From positions 248,001-312,000 of the forward strand of contig NZ_OX241534.1 of NCBI RefSeq assembly GCF_945836005.1: a stretch of DNA of 64,000 nt, given 5' to 3'. Of the stretch, positions 26,981-36,575 are shown one piece after another (positions within the stretch are counted from its first letter, which is position 1; every line of letters starts with the position of its first letter). The translations under genes and the position numbers were made by a program. This DNA is from Candidatus Nitrosacidococcus sp. I8 (GTDB taxonomy: Bacteria > Pseudomonadota > Gammaproteobacteria > Nitrosococcales > Nitrosococcaceae). The notes beneath the pieces were generated by a model. It was given only the letters and a program-made list of their open reading frames with translations. It did not search any database and was not told the origin of the DNA.

Positions 26981-28524
26981 ACCCCGGTGCCTTCAATTTC
27001 TGCCACAATGTTGTCAATCTCACTGCGTAATTGGCTAATTTTAGCCACAGTTGTTTTTAATTCTTTGTTGACTTGGGTAATATCAATCACTTCTCGAGTA
27101 TCTTGTGCTTCCACATAGGAATTGACGGCAAGATTATAATCATTCTGTGCAATGATGCTGTTCTCTACTGTGCTGGCAAAGTGATTAATAGGTTCCTTAC
27201 TTGCAAACACTTCCATAATTTTTTGGATATGTTCATCGGTCAGCACATTATTATTGGTCTCTTTTTTAAAGAGTTTGCTGGCATCAATAAATTGAGTTTT
27301 ATGATCGGTTTTGCATTTGGAAAGTACCAGAATATTTACCGCAATACTGGTGCCATAAAACAAGTTTGGCGCAAGGGCAATGATGGTTTCAATGGTGTTA
27401 TGATCTACCAAATATTGGCGGATTTTTTGCTCTGCACCGCTTCGATAAAAAATACCAGGAAAACAGACAATCACCGCTCGCCCTTTGTTGGAAAGATAAT
27501 GTAAGGCATGGAGCACAAAGGCAAAATCGGCTTTTGATTTAGGAGCAAGCACCCCAGCAGGGGCAAAACGATCATCATTAATCAAAGTGGGATCATCGCT
27601 ACCAATCCATTTGAGGGAGTAGGGAGGATTGGAGACAATGGCATCAAAAGGTTTTTGTTCTCTAAATTGGGGATTGGTTAAAGTATTACCTAGGGCAATA
27701 TTGAATTTATCGTAATTGATATTGTGCAAAAACAGATTCATTCGAGCCAGATTATAGGTGGTGTGGTTAATTTCTTGCCCAAAAAATCCCTCTTCAATAT
27801 GGGTAGGGAATTGCTTTTGCACTTGTAACAATAAAGAGCCAGATCCAGCAGCCGGATCATAAATTTTATTGAGGGTAGTTTGGTTATCTATTGCTAATTG
27901 AGCGATGAGTTTAGACACATTTTGGGGGGTAAAAAACTCGCCGCCGGATTTACCTGCACTGGCAGCATAGTTGGAAATTAAATATTCATAAGAATCCCCA
28001 AAGAGATCAATTTGATTCTGGTGAAATTTACCAAAATCTAATTTTGCTATTCCCCGAATAACATCAGCTAAACGCTTGTTTTTATCTGTAACTGTATTGC
28101 CTAAGCGATTACTGGTAGTATCAAAATCAGCAAATAACCCTTTAATGGTCAGTTCAGATGGATAGCTATGGGCAGAGCTTTCAATGGCTTTGAAGATATG
28201 GGCTAAATCCGTATTTAAGCACTCATTTTCACTCGCACGATTGGCAACATTTTCAAAGAGCTGGTTCGGATAAATAAAAAAGCCTTTGGTTTTAACGGCA
28301 TCATCTTTAATTGCTGGAGTAATCACCTCATCAGTTATCTGAGCATAATGAATAGTTTCATCCCCCGCTTCCATGTAATCCGCAAAGTGTTCGCTAATAA
28401 AACGATAAAATAGGGTACCCAGTACATATTGCTTAAAATCCCATCCATCTACCGAACCTCGCACATCATTGGCAATTTGCCAAATTTGCCGTTGTAAAGC
28501 TGCTCGCTGTTGGGTACTGGTCAT
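26977..28524 (-). CDS. hsdM: type I restriction-modification DNA methyltransferase subunit
   Basis: HsdM is the N6-adenine methyltransferase of the type I system. The 515-residue product has an N-terminal helical domain (about residues 1-150), the motif before the catalytic core [20 protein letters not shown] near 188-207, the SAM-binding [12 protein letters not shown] near 220 and catalytic NPPYSLKW near 300. A coiled-coil tail (about 480-512) should contact HsdS. An AGGA ribosome binding site precedes the ATG at 28524. It is the first gene of hsdM-fic-hsdS, and it lies after a terminator that isolates it from the secreted-protein genes upstream. Confidence 0.95.
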   Translation of the reverse strand: MTSTQQRAALQRQIWQIANDVRGSVDGWDFKQYVLGTLFYRFISEHFADYMEAGDETIHYAQITDEVITPAIKDDAVKTKGFFIYPNQLFENVANRASENECLNTDLAHIFKAIESSAHSYPSELTIKGLFADFDTTSNRLGNTVTDKNKRLADVIRGIAKLDFGKFHQNQIDLFGDSYEYLISNYAASAGKSGGEFFTPQNVSKLIAQLAIDNQTTLNKIYDPAAGSGSLLLQVQKQFPTHIEEGFFGQEINHTTYNLARMNLFLHNINYDKFNIALGNTLTNPQFREQKPFDAIVSNPPYSLKWIGSDDPTLINDDRFAPAGVLAPKSKADFAFVLHALHYLSNKGRAVIVCFPGIFYRSGAEQKIRQYLVDHNTIETIIALAPNLFYGTSIAVNILVLSKCKTDHKTQFIDASKLFKKETNNNVLTDEHIQKIMEVFASKEPINHFASTVENSIIAQNDYNLAVNSYVEAQDTREVIDITQVNKELKTTVAKISQLRSEIDNIVAEIEGTGV

Positions 28525-28567
28525 GGATAGGATTCCTGTAAATTTTTAATTTTAATTATTCAAAAAA

Positions 28568-28590
28568 TAAGGGGCTATAAAAACCCCTTA
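28568..28590 (-). terminator. Rho-independent terminator between secreted-protein gene and hsdM
   Basis: A 7-bp stem TAAGGGG/CCCCTTA with a 9-base loop is followed on the minus strand by TTTTTTG. It lies 32 bases past the stop of the gene at 28622-30418 and 44 bases before hsdM, so hsdM needs its own promoter. Confidence 0.75.
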
Positions 28591-28621
28591 ATATAACTTA
28601 GAAAGTATTAATATTAATTCC

Positions 28622-30418
28622 CTAAGAAGTGCCAGCCCCACAAAAAGCGATACCGGCATCGATCCAACCCTCATTAAATAGGGGCTCAAGTACTGAACGA
28701 TCAGTGACATAACGAAAACCAGACTCTTTGCCTTGAGCAGGACCATTATTATAGGCATGGTATATTGGAGTATAAGAATCAGGACAAGCCTGAGTTCCAT
28801 CAGTGATTTGAGCAGGAATAGCCATAAAGGGATACTTCTCAAAATTCCACCGAGGCACATTATCTGGCGTTTGGGCTTGCGTATCTAACAACTGATTACA
28901 TTCAGCAGGAGAAATCGTCCAATAATGACTATTAGGTCCGGGATTGAGGGATCCATAAAACTGACACACATAAGCACCCACACTACTACCTAAGATACTC
29001 CACGCAGTAAAGCTCTGTCCGGTAGGTGCCCAACCAGCACCTGCAACCCCTGATGCCCCCATCGCTTCTGGATCGGTGGTCATAAAGTATTGATCAATAT
29101 TGGAGTTATAAAATTCAGTAACCGTTACCGTATGTGCCTGATCGAAAGTAGTCTCTGTATTGCTGGCATCTATCGCATCAATACGAAATGCACGAGCTGT
29201 AGTAGGTAATCCTTCAGGTACTGCCTGCCCCAATCCAAAACAATCCAGATCAGCACAAGTAAAATAGCCGGCAGCACTCACGGCAACCAGTAACCCATGG
29301 GCATTGGTCACACTATGAGGAATATTTAATAATCCTTGGTTCATTCCTTGCCAATCGCCTAAAGGATCAGTACCAATCATGACGCCAGTATCGGTCCCTG
29401 CTACCATCATAGGTTTTAATGGGGGATTTTGCGAGACAAAAGCAAGTCCATGAACGGGTTGGGTTAAGGTGGTAGGCTGCCAAGAGATGCCCCGATCTAG
29501 GCTTTGGTATAAACCTTGGTTGGACAGGGCGTAGGCAGTTTGAGGGTTATTGGGATCTAATACCACTCGTACGGTTTTTTCGGGAAAGCTACCATTGTCT
29601 ACCGGAGTCCAAGTGGCTCCTAGGTCGGTGGATTCCCAAAGTAGCGAAGGATAATTTTTTATTTCTTTATAGCGTTTATCCACAATCGCCCATAGTCCGG
29701 TATTTTCTGGATTCAGAGATAAATTGTAGCAATTGCCACCAATGGGGAAATTCGCTTTTTCTCCTTGTTCATTGACATAGCTGGTAGGTGTCTTTTTCCA
29801 AGTCTGCCCTTCATCAGTGCTGGAATAAATACGTTGATCACCCACAAACATCAATGTAAAAAGGGTGGTGTCTCTAAGTCGTAACAGAGGACCGCTAAAT
29901 ACAAAGTTACCGGTATCAATAGAGGCTGGATTTGATATGTCAATCTGAGGATCATAATTGACCGCATCAATGAATTCTCCTGAAGGAGAATAGTGTATAA
30001 CTTGATAAAATCCTAGTGCAAGGATATCTCCGTTTTGACTTTCAATAGCACCGTAATCAGATAGCTGAGAAAAAGGGTAAGGATTCCCAGTAGTGGGTTG
30101 CTGGATAGGGATTAACATATCGGCAACAACATTAGGAGGATGGATTGAAAATAGCCCTTGAGGACGAAAGAAACCATTTCCCATATTTTCTGTAGAGTAC
30201 TGTAGCCAAGTATTTTGAGTACCTATAAAGGGTACTATAGCTGGGTTTAATAGATCTGATAAAATTCCCGTAAAAAGATTCGGATAAATACAGGAGTCTT
30301 GTTCAGGGCATAACAAGTGCCATTGAGATGCTTGGCTAGTGGGTACAGAAAATAAACTACCAAATATAATGCTTAAGGCTAGGATAAATTTATTAGGTTT
30401 AATCATGATTAAAACCAT
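28622..30418 (-). CDS. secreted BNR/sialidase-like beta-propeller protein with DUF5648-like C terminus
   Basis: The product, up to 598 residues, begins with a signal peptide (FILALSIIFGSLFSVPTSQA). The middle has Asp-box-like repeats of BNR propellers: SSTDEGQTWKK, ESTDLGATWTP and QSLDRGISWQP (about residues 195-310). The C-terminal part (about 440-598), with EFYNSNIDQYFMTTDPEA, SHYWTISPAECN and FRYVTDRSVLEPLFNEGW, matches the DUF5648 family found at the ends of many secreted proteins. Its partner upstream gene overlaps by 10 bases if the first ATG (30418) is used; the ATG at 30406 is equally plausible. The substrate is unknown. Confidence 0.75.
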   Translation of the reverse strand: MVLIMIKPNKFILALSIIFGSLFSVPTSQASQWHLLCPEQDSCIYPNLFTGILSDLLNPAIVPFIGTQNTWLQYSTENMGNGFFRPQGLFSIHPPNVVADMLIPIQQPTTGNPYPFSQLSDYGAIESQNGDILALGFYQVIHYSPSGEFIDAVNYDPQIDISNPASIDTGNFVFSGPLLRLRDTTLFTLMFVGDQRIYSSTDEGQTWKKTPTSYVNEQGEKANFPIGGNCYNLSLNPENTGLWAIVDKRYKEIKNYPSLLWESTDLGATWTPVDNGSFPEKTVRVVLDPNNPQTAYALSNQGLYQSLDRGISWQPTTLTQPVHGLAFVSQNPPLKPMMVAGTDTGVMIGTDPLGDWQGMNQGLLNIPHSVTNAHGLLVAVSAAGYFTCADLDCFGLGQAVPEGLPTTARAFRIDAIDASNTETTFDQAHTVTVTEFYNSNIDQYFMTTDPEAMGASGVAGAGWAPTGQSFTAWSILGSSVGAYVCQFYGSLNPGPNSHYWTISPAECNQLLDTQAQTPDNVPRWNFEKYPFMAIPAQITDGTQACPDSYTPIYHAYNNGPAQGKESGFRYVTDRSVLEPLFNEGWIDAGIAFCGAGTS

Positions 30419-31370
30419 CCATAGCTAAAATTACTAATATAAATTGTCCAGTTACTGCCCCCCGGTACTGAGCCAATAAATAAGCCTTTAGCACTAAAAT
30501 CTAAATTTGGGGCTAAAATTGGTGGATTCCACTTTTGTCCCGGAACAAGAACCTGTAATTGTTTCCAAGGAGTTACTGTAACTAAGTTGCCATTTTGGTA
30601 TTCTTGAACTTGATAAGCCACCCAAGTATTATTATTTGCTTGGATATCCATATGATAAGAATGATATGGCTGTAGTTCAGCCCCGCAGCTATTAGGACCA
30701 TTATAAGTTTTACTCTGCCAATCTTGAGACTGAGGCACAGTAGGTAAGCCAGTTTGTGCCCGGCCTTCAATCTGGGTAGTAAAAGTCATATTTGCACCAC
30801 ATCCATCACTAGATTGCGAGTTATTCCCAAAGAAAGCTCCCCAACCATGGAGGACTTGTTTAAAGAAAGGCACAATAATATTGTGGGTTGGCTGTTGCTG
30901 TGTTCCGTAGTTGGTACTGGTATAAAAATTAAACCCAACCCACTGGGTGTTTACAGTATTAGAAGTGGTCGTCGTAAGGCAATAATAATTACCAAAAACC
31001 TGCCCTGATGAATCTCCATAAATCGTAAAATTAGTAGGTATGGGGCATTTCTGTTCAGATTCATTAGGCCCACTTGATTGAGTACTATAATTGTCTAGCT
31101 TATCTGGCTCTTGCAAAGGCAGTATGCCAATTTGAAACCCAGCCGCTTTTAATTCATCAAGTTCAGCTTGATCTACATTAGCTCGGGTTACATCATAAGT
31201 ATTATTTTTAGGATCAAAATCTAGCTTAATTCTAAAAAATTGCCCTGTTTCTTCATCTTGTTGGATATAGACGGTTGGCTTGGAGTCTGTCTGTGCATCA
31301 AGGGCAAAGCATATGGGGGAGCAGCTATCAGCATCCCAATGAGGAAAAGAGTGTACCTAGAAAATATCAT
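30409..31370 (-). pseudogene. secreted protein of unknown family, frameshifted in the signal peptide
   Basis: An ATG at 31370, with a strong GGAGG ribosome binding site, starts a good signal peptide (MIFSRYTLFLIGMLIAAPPYA), but this frame soon stops. A different frame encodes ALDAQTDSKPTVYIQQDEE and runs to the stop at 30409, covering about 300 residues with several Cys and Trp. One extra base at the five-G tract 31315-31319 (plus strand) would join the signal to the body. The total length is one base short of a multiple of three, which agrees. Internal ATGs such as 31116 give a form without a signal. The body contains an Asn/Gln-rich domain with the conserved-looking end SNFSYGWF; I do not recognise it. 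It is paired with the BNR gene downstream. Confidence 0.65.
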
Positions 31371-31500
31371 TTTATTTACCTCCGGAGTAAATGAATCGTC
31401 TCTAGGTCATTCTAGCACTTTTTAAAAAAGTTAAATGCCTTAAAGGTAGTACAAAATATTTGTATTGCAAGAAATAATTCTAGTAAATTTTTTACTTTAA

Positions 31501-32799
31501 TTAAGGAATTAGTAAAGTATCCCCTCGATTAATAAAATCCCCCTTAATGCCATTGGCTAATCGAAGTTCATTTAAGCTTACTTCATATCGCTGTGCTAGC
31601 CCTGAAAGGGTCTCTCCGGGAGCAATTATATGTTGACGTTGAACAAGAAGAGTCTTGGGTAAGGGGTTATGATAAAAATAAGCCCGAATCCCATTCATAA
31701 TGGCTTGAGCGATTTGTAGTTGCTGGTTCGGGTTATTGAGTTTTCTTTCTTCTGCGGGATTAGAGATAAATGCAGTTTCTACTAGTATAGAAGGGATATC
31801 AGGAGATTTAAGGACAGCAAAACCAGCATGTTGGACGTTTGTGCTATGCACTGTGCCTACTTTTTGAAGTTGGGTAAGAATATTGCTCGCCGCCTTTAAG
31901 CTCGCTTGCCTAGAGGAAGTTTGGGATAAATCTAGTAAAAGATGTGCGACCGAATTATCTTTACCTTTGATTTGCACCCCACCAATAAGATCGGATTCAT
32001 TTTCTTTTTGGGCTAAATAGCGAGCAGCAGCATTGCTAGCTCCCTGCTCTGAAAGGGTAAACACCGAAGCGCCTTGGGCTCTAGGATGTAAAAAAGCATC
32101 GGCATGGATAGAGATAAATAAATTAGCTTTGGCTTGCCGTGCCTTTTTGATTCGATCATATAGCCCTACGTAATAGTCACTATTTCTGATCATCAGGGGT
32201 TCCATTCCCGGTTCTTGATCGACTAACTGGGCAAGTTTTTTAGCAATGGCTAGTACAATATCTTTTTCTTTACTTTTTTTAGCACCAATAGCACCCGGAT
32301 CTTCCCCTCCATGACCTGCATCAATGGCAATCAATATAGATTGTGTAGTAGTGGAGACTTTAAGGGTTTTAGACTGAGTGATTACTTTTTTAGGACCAGT
32401 TTGGGTGAGATCAATGACTAATCGATAGCCTAAATTTTTATAAGGCCTAAGTAAGTAACTACTATAAGTAGCTGTCTGATTTAAATCGAGGACAATACGT
32501 AAAATACCATTATTTTTCCTATCGCTTCGTACTCCATAAACCAATCCGTTATCAAAATTATTTTGAGGTAGAGGTTGTTTTAAGTAGGTATCTGCAATAT
32601 CAATCACAACCCGATCTGGTTGGGTTAAAGTGAACATTCGATATTCAGCAGTGGTGTTTAAATCAAAAACCAGCCTCGTTTTTTCTGTAGCAGACCATAC
32701 CCGCATTCCTTCTATTTGAGTGGCAGAGAGTGCTATAGAAGTGGTTGCTAAAAATAAAGTAAATAGCCAGCCTATTTTTTTTAGTAAAAACTTAGACAT
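31501..32799 (-). CDS. amiB: N-acetylmuramoyl-L-alanine amidase with AMIN and LysM domains
   Basis: This periplasmic cell-separation amidase cleaves the bond between MurNAc and the peptide stem during septum splitting. The 432-residue product has a signal peptide (to about residue 25), an AMIN domain (about 27-130), an Amidase_3 zinc domain with IAIDAGHGGEDPGAIG near 157-172, SIHADAFLHP near 224 and VETAFISNP near 337, and a C-terminal LysM (about 388-432, PGETLSGLAQRYEVS). In relatives it is followed by mutL; here the island lies downstream instead. It is co-oriented with tsaE and nnr. Confidence 0.93.
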   Translation of the reverse strand: MSKFLLKKIGWLFTLFLATTSIALSATQIEGMRVWSATEKTRLVFDLNTTAEYRMFTLTQPDRVVIDIADTYLKQPLPQNNFDNGLVYGVRSDRKNNGILRIVLDLNQTATYSSYLLRPYKNLGYRLVIDLTQTGPKKVITQSKTLKVSTTTQSILIAIDAGHGGEDPGAIGAKKSKEKDIVLAIAKKLAQLVDQEPGMEPLMIRNSDYYVGLYDRIKKARQAKANLFISIHADAFLHPRAQGASVFTLSEQGASNAAARYLAQKENESDLIGGVQIKGKDNSVAHLLLDLSQTSSRQASLKAASNILTQLQKVGTVHSTNVQHAGFAVLKSPDIPSILVETAFISNPAEERKLNNPNQQLQIAQAIMNGIRAYFYHNPLPKTLLVQRQHIIAPGETLSGLAQRYEVSLNELRLANGIKGDFINRGDTLLIP

Positions 32800-32907
32800 T
32801 GGAATTTTAGGATAGCCTTTAAAATTATCGAAGGTTAATTAAAAAACCAGAATATATATTTATTTATTAGATAGATAGATGGTTTTGTTATCTTAACTTA
32901 TTAGGTT

Positions 32908-33384
32908 TTAGCAGTGTACCATACCATCTAATAAAATACTTCCTTTAGCTGTATGTGCTTGTAAGGAAGCTAATCTGCCTTCTATCTCTGTATACGTTAA
33001 GTGAATTTGAAGATCAGGGAGGGGAATCTGGTCTTGGGCATATTCGGGCCATTCAATTAGACAAATTGCTTGTTGGTTAAAATAATCCTCAATACCGATA
33101 AATTCTAATTCTCTCGAATTAGATAGGCGATAGAAATCAAAATGATATACGTTCAAATCGTGATTTAAGGTGTAGGATTCAACAAGAGCGTAAGTGGGGC
33201 TTTTTACAATTCCTTCATGCCCTAACGCAGTTAAAAAGCCACGAGTTAATGTGGTTTTTCCTGCTCCTAACTCGCCAATCAGAAAAATAATTAAACCTCC
33301 TTTTTTTGTTTTGTATTCTGTTGCAAGATTTCCTCCCAGCTTTAGGGTATCTTGCTCAGTCGCTAAATTGATAGTGAGATTCAT
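32908..33384 (-). CDS. tsaE: tRNA threonylcarbamoyladenosine biosynthesis ATPase TsaE
   Basis: TsaE is the ATPase that supports TsaB-TsaD in forming t6A at position 37 of ANN-decoding tRNAs. The 158-residue protein has Walker A GELGAGKTTLTRGFL near residues 36-50, SPTYALVESY near 62-71, and the Walker B-like HFDFYRL followed by LIEWPEYA near 108-115. The start overlaps the nnr coding region by 29 bases, as is common for this pair. The operon order nnr-tsaE-amiB is classic in gammaproteobacteria. Confidence 0.95.
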   Translation of the reverse strand: MNLTINLATEQDTLKLGGNLATEYKTKKGGLIIFLIGELGAGKTTLTRGFLTALGHEGIVKSPTYALVESYTLNHDLNVYHFDFYRLSNSRELEFIGIEDYFNQQAICLIEWPEYAQDQIPLPDLQIHLTYTEIEGRLASLQAHTAKGSILLDGMVHC

Positions 33385-34876
33385 TGACTACTTTTAAGTT
33401 AACTAGGTGTTGTAAATAGGGCATGAGATCGCTTGCCATAAGTCCTCGCTCTCCATGAATTTGTGCGACTTGATCTCCAGCCGTACCATGGAGCAATACC
33501 CCTAGACGAGCAGCTTCTATTAAGGTTAGTCCTTGGGCAAGTAAACCACCAATCACCCCCGAGAGCACATCCCCCATCCCTCCTGTTGCCATACCTGGAT
33601 TACCTGCAGTAGATAAGCCTAGGGGTTGATTTTCTCCACAGACTAATGTGCCATTTCCTTTAAGAATACTTACACCTCCATAGCGTTGCTGTAAGGTACG
33701 AGCAGCAGTAAATCTATCTTGCTGGATTTCTAGCGTACTGTTATTTAACAACCGTCCTGCCTCGGCAGGATGGGGGGTTATCACCCAATGGTCATGTTTT
33801 ACAGGATTTTTAGCAAGTAAATTTAAGGCATCTGCATCGACTACTAAAGGGCGAGAAGAAACATTTAAAATTTGATGAAACATCATTTGGGACCAAGCAC
33901 TTTGTCCTAATCCAGGTCCAATAATAATAACAGTCGCTTTGTTTAATAAAGGTGTTAACTGTTCTATGTTTTCTACCCCATGGCACATAAGTTCAGGGCG
34001 AGTTAAATTAAGCAAAATAGCATGAGATTTACGAGTAGCAATACTGACTAAACCTGCACCTACTCGGTAGGCGGCTTCTCCAGCCATACGCACTGCTCCA
34101 GACATACCTTCTTCACCACCTATAATAAGCACGTGGCCATAGGAACCCTTATGTCCAGAAGGTATACGAAATGGAAGAACAGACAATTCTTTTTGAAGGT
34201 TTAAGCGATATACTTCAGGGGTGATACTTTTATAGGCACAATCTGGCAATTGTAAGGAATCAAAACTGACTTTACCACAATGATTAGATCCTAAATAAGT
34301 GAACATGCCTTGCTTAAGGCCTATTAGGCTTACAGTTAAATTAGCTTTTACCGCAACTCCTAATATATTTCCTGTATCGCCGCAAAGCCCAGAGGGAATA
34401 TCTATGGAAAGTACAGGATGATCAAAACTATTAATCCCGTGAATTGCCTTTGCCCACATTCCAGTAATTTCCCGATTAATTCCTGTGCCAAAAATAGCAT
34501 CTACAATAACATCGCTACATTTAAGATATTGAGGGTGAAAGGGAAGGATAGGGATGCCTCTATTAATAAAACTTTGCTTTGCCTGAAGGGCATCTGCATT
34601 GAGCTTACTACCATCGCCTATTTGACATAAAATAATATAAAGACCCATTTCATGGGCGAGACGAGCGAGTATATAGCCATCTCCACCATTATTACCTGAC
34701 CCACACACCACAACGATCCGCCGCGCATAGGGCCAATGCTTCCGTAATTGTTTAAGAGCAACAACCCCTGCACGCTCCATGAGGGTAATACTAGGAATTT
34801 TTAGCTGTTCAATAGCGTATTGATCTAATTGACGTACTTGATGCACTTTATATAGGGCGAAGGGTAAAAACTCCAT
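33356..34876 (-). CDS. nnr: bifunctional NAD(P)H-hydrate epimerase / ADP-dependent dehydratase
   Basis: This metabolite-repair enzyme rescues hydrated NADH and NADPH. The 506-residue fusion has an N-terminal YjeF epimerase domain (about 1-210; VVCGSGNNGGDGYILAR near 57-73 and DAIFGTG near 127) and a C-terminal ribokinase-like dehydratase domain (about 225-500; TPHPAEAGRLL near 364-374 and the catalytic AGNPGMATGGMGDVLSG near 428-444). The length is normal. It heads the tsaE-amiB operon and is divergent from the sulfurtransferase gene across 199 bases. Confidence 0.95.
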   Translation of the reverse strand: MEFLPFALYKVHQVRQLDQYAIEQLKIPSITLMERAGVVALKQLRKHWPYARRIVVVCGSGNNGGDGYILARLAHEMGLYIILCQIGDGSKLNADALQAKQSFINRGIPILPFHPQYLKCSDVIVDAIFGTGINREITGMWAKAIHGINSFDHPVLSIDIPSGLCGDTGNILGVAVKANLTVSLIGLKQGMFTYLGSNHCGKVSFDSLQLPDCAYKSITPEVYRLNLQKELSVLPFRIPSGHKGSYGHVLIIGGEEGMSGAVRMAGEAAYRVGAGLVSIATRKSHAILLNLTRPELMCHGVENIEQLTPLLNKATVIIIGPGLGQSAWSQMMFHQILNVSSRPLVVDADALNLLAKNPVKHDHWVITPHPAEAGRLLNNSTLEIQQDRFTAARTLQQRYGGVSILKGNGTLVCGENQPLGLSTAGNPGMATGGMGDVLSGVIGGLLAQGLTLIEAARLGVLLHGTAGDQVAQIHGERGLMASDLMPYLQHLVNLKVVNESHYQFSD

Positions 34877-35075
34877 TTTTATCTTAATTTTTTAAATAAA
34901 CTATTGATTTTTATTAAAGAAATAAGTAATTAAAGTAGGGTTAATTCCTAATTATATAATTACTTAGGAAAATCTTGAAATAGATAGGGTCTAATTAGCG
35001 TTATTCATTTTTGTTGCGTAGAATTATTAAGGTTATCTTTAATATATATGTATTACTTCATCACTAAAAACTCCT

Positions 35076-35933
35076 ATGAATCACAAAACACCCTTAATTA
35101 ATATTGACGAATTTGCTCAAATTCAAAATAAAGATCAACTTCTGATTGTAGATTGTAGATTTAATCCTGCTGCTCCAGAAGAAGGTTATCAAAGTTATCT
35201 TTCTGCTCATATCCCAGGGGCAGTTTATGCTCATTTAAATAATCAGCTCTCTGATCTTTCCAAACAAGGGAAGGATTTGTTAGGAAAACAACCCTTACCG
35301 AGTGCTGAACAATGGGCAGTAACCCTAAGTAGTTGGGGCTGGAATCCAGATCTTTCTGTAATCGCCTATGATGATTCAGGGGCTATGTTAGCAGCAGCTA
35401 GGCTATGGTGGATCATGCACTGGATGAATGTGCCAGTACGAATTTTAGATGGAGGATTTTCTGCTTATCAAAAAGCCGGACATCCTGCTGAGTCAGGAAC
35501 AATAGAACGTACTTCTACTCAGATTGCCCCGGTGGTATTTGATCTTAATAAAGCCATCTTTACTCAAAATCTCCGTCGTGCGGTGGATAATCATGAGGTA
35601 TGTGTTGTTGACGCACGCCCTCAAGATCGATTCTTAGGTAAAAATAATGCAGATCCAGTTCCCGGTCATATTCCCGGTGCAGTGCATCGTTTTGCAGCAG
35701 AGAATTTACAAGAAGACAAGCACTTTTGTACATCATCCCATTTACGAGGAGATTTTCTAAAATTGGTAGGAGATCGGGATCCAAGTACCATAGTTCATTC
35801 CTGTGGGTCAGGTGTATTTGCTTGCCAAAATCTATTGGCAATGGAAATTGCAGGACTCCACGGATCTAAATTATATGCACCTTCTTGGAGTGGTTGGACC
35901 AGCGATCCAGAAAACCCAGTTACTACAGGCTAA
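35076..35933 (+). CDS. two-domain rhodanese sulfurtransferase (3-mercaptopyruvate type)
   Basis: The 285-residue product has two rhodanese domains, an inactive N-terminal one (about 10-140) and a catalytic C-terminal one (about 165-283). The catalytic loop reads HSCGSGVFACQNLLAMEIAG. The CGSGV loop resembles 3-mercaptopyruvate sulfurtransferases more than thiosulfate sulfurtransferases, whose loop is usually CRKGV. It would transfer sulfur to cyanide or to a thiol acceptor in the cytoplasm; no signal peptide is visible. Its stop lies two bases from the stop of the convergent orn gene. Substrate preference is inferred only from the loop. Confidence 0.88.
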   Translation: MNHKTPLINIDEFAQIQNKDQLLIVDCRFNPAAPEEGYQSYLSAHIPGAVYAHLNNQLSDLSKQGKDLLGKQPLPSAEQWAVTLSSWGWNPDLSVIAYDDSGAMLAAARLWWIMHWMNVPVRILDGGFSAYQKAGHPAESGTIERTSTQIAPVVFDLNKAIFTQNLRRAVDNHEVCVVDARPQDRFLGKNNADPVPGHIPGAVHRFAAENLQEDKHFCTSSHLRGDFLKLVGDRDPSTIVHSCGSGVFACQNLLAMEIAGLHGSKLYAPSWSGWTSDPENPVTTG

Positions 35934-35934
35934 T

Positions 35935-36489
35935 TTAAGATTCGGGTAATCGAATAAAGTGAGTACGATAATAGGTGAGCTCTTGAATAGATTCATGAAT
36001 ATCAGCTAGGGCAAGATGGGCACTGCCTTTTTTAAATCCCTTAGGGATTTCTGGTACCCAGCGTTTTGCAAGCTCCTTAATCGTACTCACATCTAAATTA
36101 CGGTAATGAAAGTAAGATTCTAGCTTTTGCATATGGCGGGCTAAAAATCGCCGATCTTGGCAAATGCTGTTGCCGCACATGGGAGAACTATTGGGTAAGG
36201 TATATTCACTGAGAAACGCTAGGGTTTGCTCCTCTGCCATTTGCTCATTAATGGTACTATTACGTACCCGATCGGTTAATCCAGATTTTCCATGCTGTTT
36301 GGTATTCCACTCATCCATCCTATTTAAAACATTGTCTTCTTGATAAATAGCAAATACTGGACCTTCTGCGAGCACATTAAGATGTTTGTCGGTAACCACT
36401 GTGGCGATTTCTAAAATCATATCTTGTGTGGTATTTAGACCGCTCATTTCTAAATCTATCCAGATTAAATTACTTGGATCTTGAGCCAT
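35935..36489 (-). CDS. orn: oligoribonuclease
   Basis: Orn is a DEDDh 3'-5' exonuclease that degrades di- to short oligoribonucleotides, including pGpG from cyclic-di-GMP turnover. The 184-residue product has [24 protein letters not shown] in its two opening motifs (catalytic D and E near residues 11-13), [18 protein letters not shown] near 107-124 (third Asp) and the last motif [11 protein letters not shown] near 157-167. The length is the family norm and no defect is seen. It is convergent with the rhodanese gene. Confidence 0.96.
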   Translation of the reverse strand: MAQDPSNLIWIDLEMSGLNTTQDMILEIATVVTDKHLNVLAEGPVFAIYQEDNVLNRMDEWNTKQHGKSGLTDRVRNSTINEQMAEEQTLAFLSEYTLPNSSPMCGNSICQDRRFLARHMQKLESYFHYRNLDVSTIKELAKRWVPEIPKGFKKGSAHLALADIHESIQELTYYRTHFIRLPES

Positions 36490-36575
36490 GAATCAATTAC
36501 CTGTAATAGTATAATAATTGTGTTACATTCTAACAGAAGCCGTTTTTAAATAGACTTAGCCAAAGAATTACTGCC

